Of a stretch of DNA of 64,000 nt, positions 1 to 12,400 are shown one piece after another. The stretch's first letter is position 1. Each line of letters starts with the position of its first letter. Source of the DNA: Rheum nobile (Eukaryota > Streptophyta > Magnoliopsida > Caryophyllales > Polygonaceae); contig WOAB01000719.1 in assembly GCA_027886185.1 (NCBI GenBank), positions 2,666,001 through 2,730,000 of the forward strand, in the 5' to 3' direction. The notes below the pieces were generated by a model. The model saw nothing but the letters and a program-made list of their open reading frames with translations. It was not told the origin of the DNA and did not search any database. The translations under genes and the position numbers were made by a program.

Positions 1-27
1 CAAATAATTCACCCTTACTCTTGTTCA

Positions 28-535
28 CAGGGACGGATCTACGAGGGGGAGAGGGGGCGGCAGACCCCGCCCCCCCTTCGATGAATCCCTTATATATATA
101 TCGAGTTTTTGGTTAAGCCTCTTTTTGATTTTTTTATTATATATACATAAAATGATAAGTAAATGACAAAAAAAATGCATTGACTTAGTGATATTTGTCT
201 TGAAACTTGTGTGAAAAAAGCTAAAGGTGTTCAATTTTCCAATCATTTCCCCAACCCTTTTTTGTGTTTATTAAGCATGTTTATTTCTCTTTTGTTATTT
301 ATTTTTCCTTCCATGTTTTAATTTTTTACTAACATAAAAATTAAAAATCTTACATTATTTAAATAAAATTTCAAAACGTTAAAAAATAGAGTATATATTG
401 CATGAATTAATCAAAATTCAAAAGGTAAATCTCATATTTTTGTAGTTCTTAAAATATTAATATAAATATCGATTTGTGAAGTGAAAAATATATGAAACTC
501 GACCCCCCTTCGATTAAGTTCTAGATCCGCCATTG
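28..535. mobile_element. Non-autonomous hAT element (508 bp) with perfect 8-bp target duplication
   Basis: The element starts CAGGGACGGATCTAC and ends in the inverted CAATGGCGGATCTAG, giving imperfect terminal inverted repeats of about 15 bp. It is flanked by the direct repeat cttgttca at 20-27 and 536-543, the 8-bp duplication typical of hAT transposons. The interior is AT-rich and has no transposase frame. The ends resemble those of the larger hAT pieces at 608-2182 and 51649, so it was probably mobilised in trans by a related transposase. That last point is inference. Confidence 0.9.
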
Positions 536-607
536 CTTGTTCATATTCATAGTGAAACACATACTCAAGAAAAATTGTCTTTGTACAAACTCGAATGGGT
601 ATGTAGT

Positions 608-2182
608 CAGTGGCGGAGCAAGAAGTTTTTGAAAGAGGGGGCACACTATATAGTTAGTAGTAAAGTTGGGAATGACCGACAAGTAATATTATTATTGTTA
701 AATAAATATTTTGAACATGCAAATTAATATTTTCCTATAGTTATTGTCAGATGTATTATTTATTATAACAAACAAAACTTATATATTTGTGTACGTCATT
801 TGTTTTGTAGGATAATGTTATCATAATGCCTTACAGATCTTGTGCGATACAAAAGATGGGATAATGTTAATAAAAATGAATACAAGATACTTTAATATAT
901 AATTCTTCTTTATTATAAAACAAACTTTTGTAATACAAATAATAATTAAGAAAATCATAAGACTGAACTTATTAATAAAATGCTCAAATTTCATGTACAT
1001 TATCTATACAAGAAAGCGAAATACCACATTATTTTTTTCTAAGAAAAATATAAATAAGTGATTAATAGAGTTATTTAAGGACATGTAATAAAATTTATAA
1101 TTTATACATGACAATTTGTTTTCCTGATTTCTATTATTTTTTCTCTCTTGAATTTAACCATACCTACATTTCAATATTAGACTACTTTTTTTGAGTACTT
1201 AATAAAAAATAGCTAAATATGAAAATATTTCCTAAGATATAATTAATTAATTTATTTATATACTATAATAAAGCCCTAATTATCTCTCCTACGTGTCACC
1301 CCGTAAGCTATGCCACGTAAGCAAATTTCAAAGTACAATTACAAAGTTTATCCTTCCCTAATTTTGATATTTACATAATTTATTTCATATCTACTTAGTT
1401 TTTACCTTAAATAACTTACCTTAATTATATTGATAGTATCATCTCAAATATTATTATTATCTTTTTGCCTTATTAATTTCTTCTTATTTCTAAATAAAAC
1501 TATTTATAATATACTTTTACCTTATTAGTTACATTACTTCTTATAGATTAAATTTATATAATTGGTCTCATACATTTGAACATAATTGATAATATACGAT
1601 ATATGATGCAAAATGGGTAATATATATCACAATTATTTGAAATAATTATGTGATATAATTTAACCATTTTTCCTTTTAATCATTTTTACATAATTAACAT
1701 TCTCATTACATAGATCTAAACTTATATGTTTTCTTATATAGTTATTTGTATGAAATTCCTAATTTATTTTCCATTTTTATATACAAATTCGCGCATATAC
1801 TTTCAATTCTGATCATACAAAAATCATATCACCATATGTGTAATAAGATTAAACTTATAACTTACCATATTAGTTTTCGCAAATATTTTAATATTTTAAT
1901 TTCAAATTTTATTAACCAAGTCCGTGCAGAGCATGAGGACATATACTAGTTATATATCTATGCTTTACCAACTAGATGTATTGATTAAAAATAATTGCTA
2001 CGTTCAAAAAAGTTGGGGGGCTATATGTTTAACAAAATGGGTGGATTACAACCTAGACTTGAGTGTTTTCTTTCTTTCATGTGAGCAAATTTGAACATAT
2101 ATAAGCTAACAAATTTGAACATATATAAGCTAACAGGAAGAGGTTTGGGGGGGGGGGGGGGGACTCGCTGGCTCCGCCCATG
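608..2182. mobile_element. Non-autonomous hAT element (1575 bp) with perfect 8-bp target duplication
   Basis: The left end reads CAGTGGCGGAGC and the right end, inverted, reads CATGGGCGGAGC. The direct repeat tatgtagt flanks it at 600-607 and 2183-2190. No transposase-like frame survives; the interior is very AT-rich, apart from a run of G near 2148-2162 just inside the right end. A Helitron-like remnant lies inside at 1257-1949. Ends and duplication together place it in the hAT superfamily. Confidence 0.88.
1257..1949 (+). mobile_element. Helitron-like remnant nested in the hAT element
   Basis: The left part reads tatatactataataaagcc, close to the TC-TATACTATAATAAAG starts of many plant Helitrons but lacking a clean TC. 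The right end is CTAG followed by T at 1946-1950. About 10-25 bases before it, gtcc...ggac can pair as a weak hairpin. There is no Rep/helicase frame. This is a pattern match to non-autonomous Helitron ends, without target duplication or copy comparison. Confidence 0.4.
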
Positions 2183-2190
2183 TATGTAGT

Positions 2191-3613
2191 GTCTAATGAT
2201 GTCATGCACATGCAAGAAATCAAAACCGTTAACCAAAATTCAAACTTATTCCCCTAGTTACAAGCCTACAACCATATGAAAGATTACACATTTAATTTCA
2301 GGAAAATATTACAACTCACCATGTCAATTGAGGAGGGTTAGTGTCATCATGTCTTTAGAATTTACAAGTCAATCATGTCATAATGGATTTGGTGCGAGTT
2401 TGGATCAATCTAACGGGTCAAGAACTTCAGGTCTTAAATATTTTAAATTATAATAGCATTATGATATTTTTGTTTATAAAAAATACAATAATATTCAATA
2501 TAAATGAGATAATACGTACAAAATCCAGCACAAAGATTTTCAGGCTTGTCAGGTTCGTGTCCCTTTTGACAAATTAATCTTCGTATCAAGTCTAAACCCA
2601 AACAGTCCTTCAAAGGTGGGGTCGGGTATGTCATGTGTAATTACAACCATATTATATATATTATTATAAGCAAAAAGCCCTATATATTGAAAATGAAATC
2701 AATATATATATATATATATATATCAAACGTTATCACAAGATAAAAACCTATATGCTAAAAAGGAAATTAAGATAATCTCATAGATATTCAACATATATAA
2801 TATCAATAATATAAAATAAGAACAAACTGAACTATGGCATGTGGCTCCATTTGGAGCCGACATTTGGCATTAACTGATGTGGCATAATATAGGGATTCCA
2901 TGTAGCTTAGTCTTGTTCAAATTTAGTATTATTTATAGATTCTTCTTCTTCATTTTTGTAATATTTTCCACTAGTGTTGTTGTATGTGATTCTCATGCCT
3001 TACTTCTTAATTATTATTTTTTGGTAGTAATAGGATGGGTTATACTCGTTTTATTCATAGAGACCGCTCTTGGAAGATACATAGTCCTTACACTTATTAA
3101 CCACACACTAAAATTTTGTGAGACAACATTATACAAATTAACAACGAAAACACAATTTAGGCATCGATCTCCACTTCTAAGTTGGGAATTCCTATATGAC
3201 TTGTGATGTGAAAGAAATCTCTTCCAACATTGTTTAGGTCTAGTCTTTGGCAAGTTTAAGAAGAACTCGATCTTAGAACCTTAGGAAAAGTTCAAGATGT
3301 AGAACAAACTTGAACAATCTAACACACACACTTGATTTGGATCACAAGAGCAATTAAGAACGCAGGAATGTTTGGGACTTGAAATACTCAAGAATAACTA
3401 TGCCAAGTTATTCTCAAGTTCAAATCTTTTTTTTTTATTGAATGTAAATGAAGAGTATAAGTAAGCAAAAATCGGGTTCAAAGGCTTAGGAATTACACTA
3501 ACATAATATTCCTAATAATAATTAAAACCATAAAAAATGTTTAAGAAAACCTAGAGTAAACTCAAAAAGGAAACTCAAAACAAATCCCGTCACGCACAAC
3601 CAAAGGCACTACT
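2191..3613. other. AT-rich intergenic stretch, no gene seen
   Basis: I see no supported coding sequence. There is a (TA)n microsatellite at 2702-2723. Short frames here do not resemble known proteins and have the composition expected of AT-rich noise. Confidence 0.6.
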
Positions 3614-5370
3614 TGTAACACCCCCGACTTATTGTCGGAAATGTCACACGCTAGTGACCTCAGACGTTGCTGTCCGATGTCACCCAAGGCTTTAATCGGA
3701 ACAATTAATCTTAAATAAACATAATAAACAACGAAAGGTTAAACAGCGGAAGACATTTTTAAATGAAACTCAACCATTCTTATTAGAAGATCTCTCATCA
3801 AACGAGAGTAGTGTTTTTACAACAGAGTGAAATTACAGCGGAAGACTTTAAATTACACAGCGGAAGACTTTAAGAATAAACCTATTACATGACTAGGTTA
3901 TAAAAATACATTTTAGAGTAATACTTAACGACCTTGAAATACCGACACTTAAATCTGCAACTGCAAGCCTCTTCTTCAATTGGTTACTTCGAGTCTTCGG
4001 GGACCAACCACTGATGTGCCGTATAGGACGGATGACACTAGCCAACCATGCAAGGAATAAAACTCGGTTGGTTAGTCTAATGAAAGACTATGCAAGGGTG
4101 CAAACAGAATGGTTTTAGTGATCGTAACCGTTTACTATCATTGTCCCTCGAATAACAACCGAAGAGACGATATATAACCCGAAACTTTCACGGAATGATT
4201 AAAGTTTAGACATGCACTAAAAAGGAGACTCCAAAGGAATGAGCCTTATGGGAAACGTATGAAGAGAAGACTCCAAAAGATTGAGTCTTACGGGAAAGTC
4301 TGACAAATATTTGGGAACGTTATAATTTCACACAAGCGTTTAAAAAGACTTGACCATTTGGGTCCACGACCAACCTCACCGCATAATGCAAATTCAGATT
4401 TGGAAGGAGGACTTACTCTAATCGAAGTCCGGGCGGTTTCCACGTTATACTCCTCACCCGAGGGTATATTAATCATGTGCATAATCGCACTTATCTTGTT
4501 TAATTCCAAAACGTATATTCACGTTAAAGCTTTTATCATATAAATATATCATCTCGACACGAGAGATATCTTGAGAATATTTCCCGAATGTTTGGCACCA
4601 GCTGTGTGCACCTCCCCTATACTCGGATAGGGGACAGTCATGACCAGGGAAGGGTGTTAGGGCTTGGACATCCTATCCACCACGGTTATAAAGAAACGGC
4701 TAGACCTCGCAAGGTACATAGCGTTCCTACGAATACTCGTTCTAACTACATTTTAAGTTCACACACACAAAATCCACACAAATACCATCATGGTAATAAT
4801 AGATATAATAACGTTGTTTCTAGCAATATATACAACCTATTATAATATCATATTTTAATCGTATCATTTATAAAATTTGTTCCCCAAACGAAAGCAATAG
4901 TTCATCCCAATTTAATTAACAATTAAAAATAATTGATAATTAATGGAATGATAAGCAAGAGCGAACCGCCACTTGCCTTAATCGAGACGAATTACAGATG
5001 TCGGGTTCCGGGGTCTGGCGACTCGAATCTGAGTACGGATTCCTACGATGACGGAACATAAGACGGAACCCTAAGTTAAATACGATACGAAGATACGACA
5101 CGGAAGAACGAAAACCGAGAAGAACGAGAGAAACGGGGAAAATGAACCTAATCCGCGGTCGCAAAATTCATCTCCGCGGTCGCAGAAGTTCATCCCCGCG
5201 GTCGCGGATGTTCATGTCCGCGATCGCGGTTACCCTTCTGACGACGACTTCGGCGCTTACCTACGACGACGACGGGGACTTCATGGCTCGGACGAGGGCT
5301 CCCTTCGACGACCACCACCTCCCAGCCTCCAAGGACTCTCGGCGAACAGCTCTGGCGAGGGCACGAGCCC
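3614..5370 (-). mobile_element. Truncated LTR of retrotransposon family A
   Basis: It starts TGTAACACCCCC at 3614 and is collinear with the LTR at 29197-31481 over most of its length. Shared blocks include the stretch with ccaaccatgcaag near 4040 versus 29590 and that with ggcaccagctgtgtgcacc near 4600 versus 30135. Homology fades around 5240-5370, so the outer LTR end ending in TTACA is missing. A CpG-rich phrase, variants of CCGCGGTCGCGG, repeats at 5152-5230, as in the complete copy. No internal retroelement sequence adjoins it, so it is a solo or broken LTR. Confidence 0.8.
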
Positions 5371-6560
5371 ATGAATACAAATTATTGTTACATCTTTACA
5401 TGAATACAAATTATTTGTCAAAAATATTTTCTAGATATAAAACTGAAATCTCACAAGGTTATCAAACAAACCCATATCTTTTCACTCAACATATCCAATA
5501 TTAATTTATGAAAATGAATTTATTAACTCAAAAGTCTACTTTAATTTTCTGGACATCTTGATTGTCGATTTACTAAAATTTATTACTTGAATATCTTTAT
5601 AACAATGTAAATTCATTTTTGAGTTAATATGATTGATATTTTCATATTTTTGAATAATATATAAAATAATATAGTTTTAATATATAGCCTTTCAACATAT
5701 CACTTTTTAAGCTAGAATTTTGTTATAAGTACACATATTTAAGTTTAACTAATATTGTTACTTATAATTTTTAATATAAAAATATTGACATAATTTGAAT
5801 ATTTTATGTTAATACAACATAGTTTATTGAAAATACACGATAAATGGTAGTGGAATACATACACGACAGCAAAATATCCCGTGCATGACAATAATTACAT
5901 GATAAAAAATAAATAAGATAATTTTATGAGAATAGATATGAATAAATATATAATATATTTATAGAAATTATATAATTAACAATAAAATGTTGAACATATT
6001 GCTTTTAATTAACGAATGTATGTATTTCAATCTTTCATTTATATAATTATTAAACAATATTAATAAGATTATTTTAAAAATACTTAAATATAACATAATT
6101 TAATTCAATCATGAATAATTTTTGATGATTTTATAAATTTACGTTCATCCGTACAGGGTACGGGTACTGCACTAATTTCCATGAAAGTGGAGCTGCCTCA
6201 TCTCGGATAAGCGTGGGCACGTCGAGCTCTTAAACAAGGAAATGTCACAGTTAGAAGATATAAGACTAGATATCTTATACAAGGAAATATATTTACCTTA
6301 TCTACATTATCTTACTTATTCTCCAAACAATATTTTATCTTGTATTTATGATAATCCTATATCTATTAAGAATATCCATCGACCTCTATATAAGGGGGTA
6401 TCCAACTCTTGTAAGACACACATTATTCTACTATCCAATACACGACTATTCTCAAATGAAGCTTACTTTTCTCTTTAAAAGTGTAATCCTTGACCTTATA
6501 CTCCACAATCAATGCGGATCGTGTCTTAGTACTAAATATGCCTAAACCTTCCATGCCAGT
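5371..6560. other. AT-rich intergenic stretch, nothing recognised
   Basis: Low-complexity AT-rich DNA. It begins with an imperfect tandem repeat of catgaatacaaattatt at about 5369-5415. I find no coding, RNA or mobile-element signature. Confidence 0.5.
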
Positions 6561-7149
6561 ACACCACTCTCGTTGATCAGGTTGGTTGTCCGTGTTTTCT
6601 CCAATCTCTTCTTCAACGATGGGATGTAGGCAAAGTCCAGATCATGGTACAGTTTCCTCACGTTCTCCTCCAGAACGGGTGAGTCCAAGCAAATGGCTTT
6701 CCTCTTTAGCCCATGCGACTACGACACTAGAGATTTGGGAAATGAGATTTTCAGTGGAGTCGCTGACTTGGAACCAATTGCCAAGACCTTGTGGTCGATC
6801 AAGTCCTTGGAAGAGATACGCACACTCATCCTTTTTGTGCGGGGAACTACCAACACAACGGATAAGAGTAAGATGACAACAATCAAAGCAGTCGACCAAG
6901 AACATACCCGGAAGAAAAAATTGGTTCCTTGGGACTTGGAAACTGTCGGAGTCTTCGTGATAGTGAAATCGGTTGTCGTCTCAACTAGATGATTGATTTT
7001 CACGAATGATCTCTCCGAAATAGGAGCCTCAAGCAAAAGCATTGTGATTGCAATCGACTCGGGTACTTCCTCAAGGCAATGCAGAGTAGGCACTGCGTAA
7101 TAAGACATGTAAGCAAAAGTTAATGAGAAGACTAAAGAAGGACCAATCT

Positions 7150-7747
7150 TAAAAAAATACTTTACCAGTCGTACGCCAACTGTCGCAGAGAAAGGCACAG
7201 TTGATCGTATCCTCTAGAGATTTCCGCTCCACAAGGGAAAATCGTAAACCCCAACCCCGATCATTCACATCAACCGTCTCCACAATGGGGGTAAGATCGG
7301 GTTGCACATGTAAAAGAAAGTGCGACAGACCATGAGTAGCCAAGTGGTAAGTATACCAGAGATCTTTTACATCAAAATTGATCCCCAACTTCCCAACCAA
7401 GAGGTCGATGACCCTCAGAATCCACGCCTACGGCAATACCTGAGAAGGAGCTAGTTGAAAGGTAGCGAGAAGATTCCTAACCACCAAAGAGAAACGGGAA
7501 AGTGTGGCCAATCTTGAAGGGGTATTCAAAGAAACATATCCAACCAGTCGGCCCTCTCGTGAGGAAGTGGGAGGCGCACCACTTTCGACGGCAAAAAATC
7601 TCAAACCTCCAAGATCATGTCTAGCTTCGCCTTGGTCAAGTTTCTAGCTTTCTCTTCCTTGGAGCCCAAAATCTCCAAAGAGACAAAACCATTGTCCATC
7701 TCCAACGAACCAGCATCGTTGACGCCAACTCTTTTGCTTCTTGGCAT
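7150..7747 (-). pseudogene. Decayed gypsy-type transposon ORF (Transposase_28 / plant gag-like family)
   Basis: From an ATG at 7747 the minus strand encodes a basic start (MPRSKRV). It then carries, across frameshifts and stops, segments like ATLSRFSLVVRNLLATFQLAP and GKLGINFDVKDLWYTYHL. These resemble the conserved block of the plant 'putative gypsy type transposon' family (PF04195), which often precedes retrotransposon gag regions. At least two in-frame stops and a frameshift break it. The sequence down to about 6600 may be its intron and further decayed exons: an isolated 87-codon frame lies at 6642-6905. Family assignment is from memory of the motif, not a search. Confidence 0.4.
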
Positions 7748-7827
7748 CGTCAGTTACTAGAAGAAAAGAGCAAGGAGAAAAGTTTAATTTTTTTGAAACC
7801 GAATAGTTTTTACGGCAAGAGAAGGCA

Positions 7828-8357
7828 AATCCTATTTGCACCTGCAGGTGCAGGCGCGCGGCGCCCACTGCCGCGCGGCGGTGGGTTCCGACGGTGGCTT
7901 TCGGTGGCCGGCGGTGGGTGTCTTCGGTGTCTCCGACTCGACCCGAATTCCTTCGGTGGGTGTCTTCGGTGTCCCCGACTCAACTCGAACCCTAAAAATA
8001 TTAAACTAGTGGTTAAAAAGATTAAACTAGTGGCTAAAAAAATTAAACTAGTGGCTAAAAAATTAAACTAGTGAGTACCCTACAAAATATTCTCTAATAG
8101 AGAATGGAAAAACCCTTAAAAAAAGATTAAACTAGTGGCTAAAAAGATCGAATTAGGTTCGGATTGAGTCGGAAACACCGAAAACACCCACCGAAAATGT
8201 TTGAATCGAGTCGGGGACACCAGAGACACCCACCGAAGACACACCAGCGACCACAGGCGGCCACCGAAGACACGCCGACCGCCGGCCAAAAGTGACTGCC
8301 GCGCGACAGTCACTTTCGCGCGGCACCGAGATGTCCCATCTCGGTGCAATTAGGCTA
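7828..8357. repeat. GC-rich foldback element with tandem sub-repeats
   Basis: The two halves form a long imperfect inverted repeat. The left arm (about 7828-8070) contains two copies of a unit with GGTGGGTGTCTTCGGTGT and then three copies of attaaactagtggctaaaa. The right arm (about 8110-8357) carries their inverted counterparts. Both extremities carry a short palindrome: GCACCTGCAGGTGC on the left, and a GCACCGAGATG / CATCTCGGTGC hairpin on the right. It contrasts sharply with AT-rich flanks. No transposase is present. It may be a MITE-like foldback, but no target duplication was identified. Confidence 0.6.
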
Positions 8358-9462
8358 TGTGGCCGGCTCAAATAGCCAACCCCAAAGAGAATGGAGTGAA
8401 AGTTGGGAAAAGTTTACCCCCATTTTAAGAAGGGTCTTCTGCTCTAGAAATCGCCTCGATGCGACAGTTGACGAGACAGCCCTCTAACCGTCCGATTTCC
8501 GCCACGTAGCAGTGATTCCCTACAAGCCATCAGAGGAAAGTGAAGCGTCGGTTTAGGAAAAGAGGAGCAATGATTCAAGCCCAATCCCTTCCTCCTCTTT
8601 TGGGGCAATTGTTGGGCCCAAATCCATCAAGCCCATTTAGGCGAGCAGGGAGAGATCTAAAGCCAATCGACTCGGTTGATTGCACATCAATGAAGCGACG
8701 TGCCTCTGACGGAGCGACCAAGGAAGGCAACGGTCAACTGAAACCAACGCCTAGATCGGTTGAGAGAAACTCAAAAGTTGTTACACCAGATTTGCTTCCA
8801 CAACGTCTCCATAGTAGAGATCATCACTTGTAAACAGAGACGATTCACGACAATCACCTTCATCTACCTCTCGATTATTCAAGTTGTTTACCCTAGAGTT
8901 GTTTACTCCAGAATTAACGACTGATGCAAAAGTCTTCGATACATTTGTAATTCCAATATTCGTTTAATCCAAAGTGTAGACAAGTAGTAAGTTTCGACTA
9001 TACTCATCTAGTTCACTCTGATCGTGTTATTTCAGCTAGTTTGTCCCTCAATCGAGGGAAATTAGATCGATAGAACTTTATTGCCAAAAACACATACCTT
9101 TTTCATTGTTGCAGTTTCACAAATAAACAAAGTGCATTGAACTTTATACCATAAACAAAATTCTGGGCAAGGTAAAGCTAAAAACTATACTAGAAGCATG
9201 GCAAAATATTTGAAGTTGAGATTTGAGAAAAACAAAATCATATGAACTGGACACCTTGTCAAGGGAGGCGATCGCCCCTCCGAATAACCCCCTGCGTCAG
9301 GCCTGCTTACATAGAGTTACCACTACTTTTCATAGGCTTGACACTATTTCATGTGTGCGTAGATATGTAATCCTACGAGCTAAATCTATGACGTGCATTC
9401 AACATTGCTCCATTAGGTACTAAAAATAAGTACAAAATAGAGGTATACTTAATTGAAAGCAG
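8358..9462. other. Intergenic / 3' flank of the ARF gene
   Basis: No recognisable coding sequence. The part nearest 9463 must hold the 3' untranslated region and polyadenylation signals of the minus-strand ARF gene, but I cannot place the cleavage site. Confidence 0.4.
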
Positions 9463-12400
9463 TTAATACTCTTGCATCCCCACGCAGGGAATGCCATTGT
9501 TCATGTTTCTCGGGTCCTCGCAAACGCGGTTTGAGAGCTTCTGGAACAGAATTGAGTCCAGAAGCTCCATGCCTTGTTCATCCATATGCTGTAATTCCTG
9601 CAGAGACAGGATTCTGATGCACCAAACACTGTTTACAAATTCCCTGGCATTGATTCAGAGCACAGAAGAACACACATCAGGAAAGTGAAACAAAAATATT
9701 ATTGATTCAGAGCACAGAAAAACACACATCTTATGTGTGTGAATCTAGAGCACGTGTTTAAGCGGATATACTTGGCACTCACATCCAAGGATCATCTCCA
9801 AGGAGGAGAATATCGTTCTCCTTGTCAACAAATACAAGCTGCCAGCCTGATCTTAAAGGGTCCTCCAACTGGCCTTCGAGGCCAAACATTCTTCCGAGTT
9901 CACTGTGCAGCTCTTGGTAGCTTCTGAACTTTGCTAGATCTAGCGACCTCCCAAAGGACCCAGACTTATAAACCTGGGAATCATAGAAGAAAATGTAAGA
10001 CTGGATGAAATTAGAACACTGGAAGAGGATGGAAGAATCAATCCTTTGGTTTACCTTAACAATGTTTCTCGTCGGTGGTTCATTGCCTGTATTAGCAGGG
10101 GAATGCAGAAGCTCTGACCCATTGCTGCAATTGAAAGCTGTCACACCTGAATGGATTGTATAATCAGCAGCTGAGGAGCCCACAATATTGGAAGATGAGA
10201 ATGGTAGATTGCCATTGTCTTCTATTCTAAGTCTGCTCTGCATTAATATTGACGAGGAGTCTATATTAACCCCAAACATGAGATTATTATCCACGCCAGC
10301 AATTTCATTACCGTCAAATGAGCAATCTTGGCCAGGGAATGGTGGCAATGGAAACGTGTCTTCTACAGAATTAATCGGAAGGGAAGGATTGACAAGTTCC
10401 GCAAGAGGAAGAGTCCTTTGAGATGGTTCAGGAGGAAGTGATAGCTCAACTCGAGCCCTTTTATGTGACCAGGCAGCAGAAGAAACCGAGGAATCACTCT
10501 TTGCTACATTCAGAAGATTGGACAAGACATCCTTGAGTGGTGAATAGAAAGCTGCCTGAACAGATTGTGCGGAAGAATTGACAATGCTGGAATCGGGATT
10601 TACAGTAAGATCAGGAAAATGTTGCTCATCAGACAAGGATGGGACAGTTTGGGATAAAGAAGCCATGGGTAGAGAAGCAGAGGAAAACTGAGGCATTGAA
10701 GAAATGAGATTCGAGATATGCTGATGATGCAGTAGCTGAGGCTGCTCATTTTGTTGGCTTTTTAACATGCCTGAATGCTGCAACTGTTGCAGAGGCAAAG
10801 ATTGGGAATGCGATGTTGCTTCTGCCTGATGCTTAGGTTGGCTAACTTGAGCATTCTGTAGATAACTCAGCTGAGCCTGAGATTGTGGCAATACCGAAGA
10901 CTGCATAAAAGAGGTAGATGCAGGGATGACGTGTGGTTGCTGGAATTGCAGATGGGGCGAAGATGATTGTCTGGAAGGATTGATAGACCTCGTATCCTGA
11001 AGTGCAGTTGCTGCCATGAGTTGGTAAATGTCATTTGGCATACCAAGCATCGAAAAGTCAAGCCTGGGTTGCGTATATGTTGTTAGCCCAACTCCCTGAA
11101 GGATCAAGGGATGCATCCCGTTTTCCATGTTCTCACCTTGGAACCATGCAAGTCGGTTCATTGCCAAATTATCCCTCATGCCTATGTGCAAGTAAAAGAG
11201 AATGGATTGTTATTGATGCAGAAATCAAAGACCAGGTTCAGTAAGCATAAATTAAGGGGAAAGGTACACACCTGGTGGCCACGGACGTTTCAGTCCAAGA
11301 GAAAATGAAGATGGATACACTGGGAATGTAGTCAAGGGCTCAATCTCCCATAAGGATACTCGTGGCTGCTTTTCCCCTGCTGTGGACTCATCCCAACCAA
11401 CCTGCATTGACCACAGAAAACTAGCGATTAGATATCACTTTCTGAGTTGAAACGAAGAGCTGTGAAGTTGATACCTTAACAGATTGCCAATGTGAATTGG
11501 GCCATTGAGCTGGATCCAGATCACATATTCCAGTGATTGTGCCCATGTACCTGAATCATAGAATAGGTGTAAGAAATCTATGACTAATAATCACAACTCT
11601 CATACCGAAAGGAAAACTGATTCAATGATTGAAAGCACAAATTCCAGCTTAAGAATACGATAAGAACTCAGAAAGTCACATAGACCTACCGACGAACGCT
11701 TGATTCTTCTGTTTCAACCATCATCCGGAACCGCATCCCAATAGAGACTCTTGTATGATAAACTGCTTTTACATACTTGGCCAAAGGAATGACAAACTCA
11801 GATTGGCTGGCCCTGCAGTTACTTACGAAAAATTATAATAAAATAAAAAAAGTGTGATACCTGCAGAAGACACATACAAGCAAGTTTTTTTTACCTGGGG
11901 TTGTAAAATATGCTAAAACGACTGTTTGTTGATGCTGCATGAGCTGCAGCAGCAAGAAGCCCCATATGCATGCTGTTACTTGAGAGAACTGATGAAGGCA
12001 TCACGGTTTGTGGGTGACTGGCACGGCGAATCCCAATGAACAATTGATTTTTTTCATTCCTGATGAGAATGCACAATAAACACCAACATTAAATCACTAT
12101 TGTTCGCTAGCATCTCAAAGGACTTGCCAGTCATTGCTCAAATAAAAAAGAAATTGCAGTCAAACACCCACCATATGAAAAGGACAGAATCACCAGCAAC
12201 AAGTCTTTTTGCACTAACAAAGATGCTCCATCCAGTTGTTAGAAGATGCCTCTTAGGCTGACCTATATAAATAGAACAAAGTGTTGATCAAACAACACAA
12301 TATTCTGCTTCCACCGCTGTAGCTTTAAAAACATAATCATACCTTCCAAATGTACAAAACAGGAAATGCCAGAATTATAATCAAGAACATGCGATCAGAA

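Noticed and set aside
5142..5504. 120-codon plus-strand frame
   Set aside because: It spans the CpG-rich phrase cluster of a truncated LTR, without homology or promoter.
6719..7198. 159-codon minus-strand frame as a membrane protein
   Set aside because: Hydrophobic stretches arise from presumed intronic sequence next to a decayed transposon ORF, with no family resemblance.
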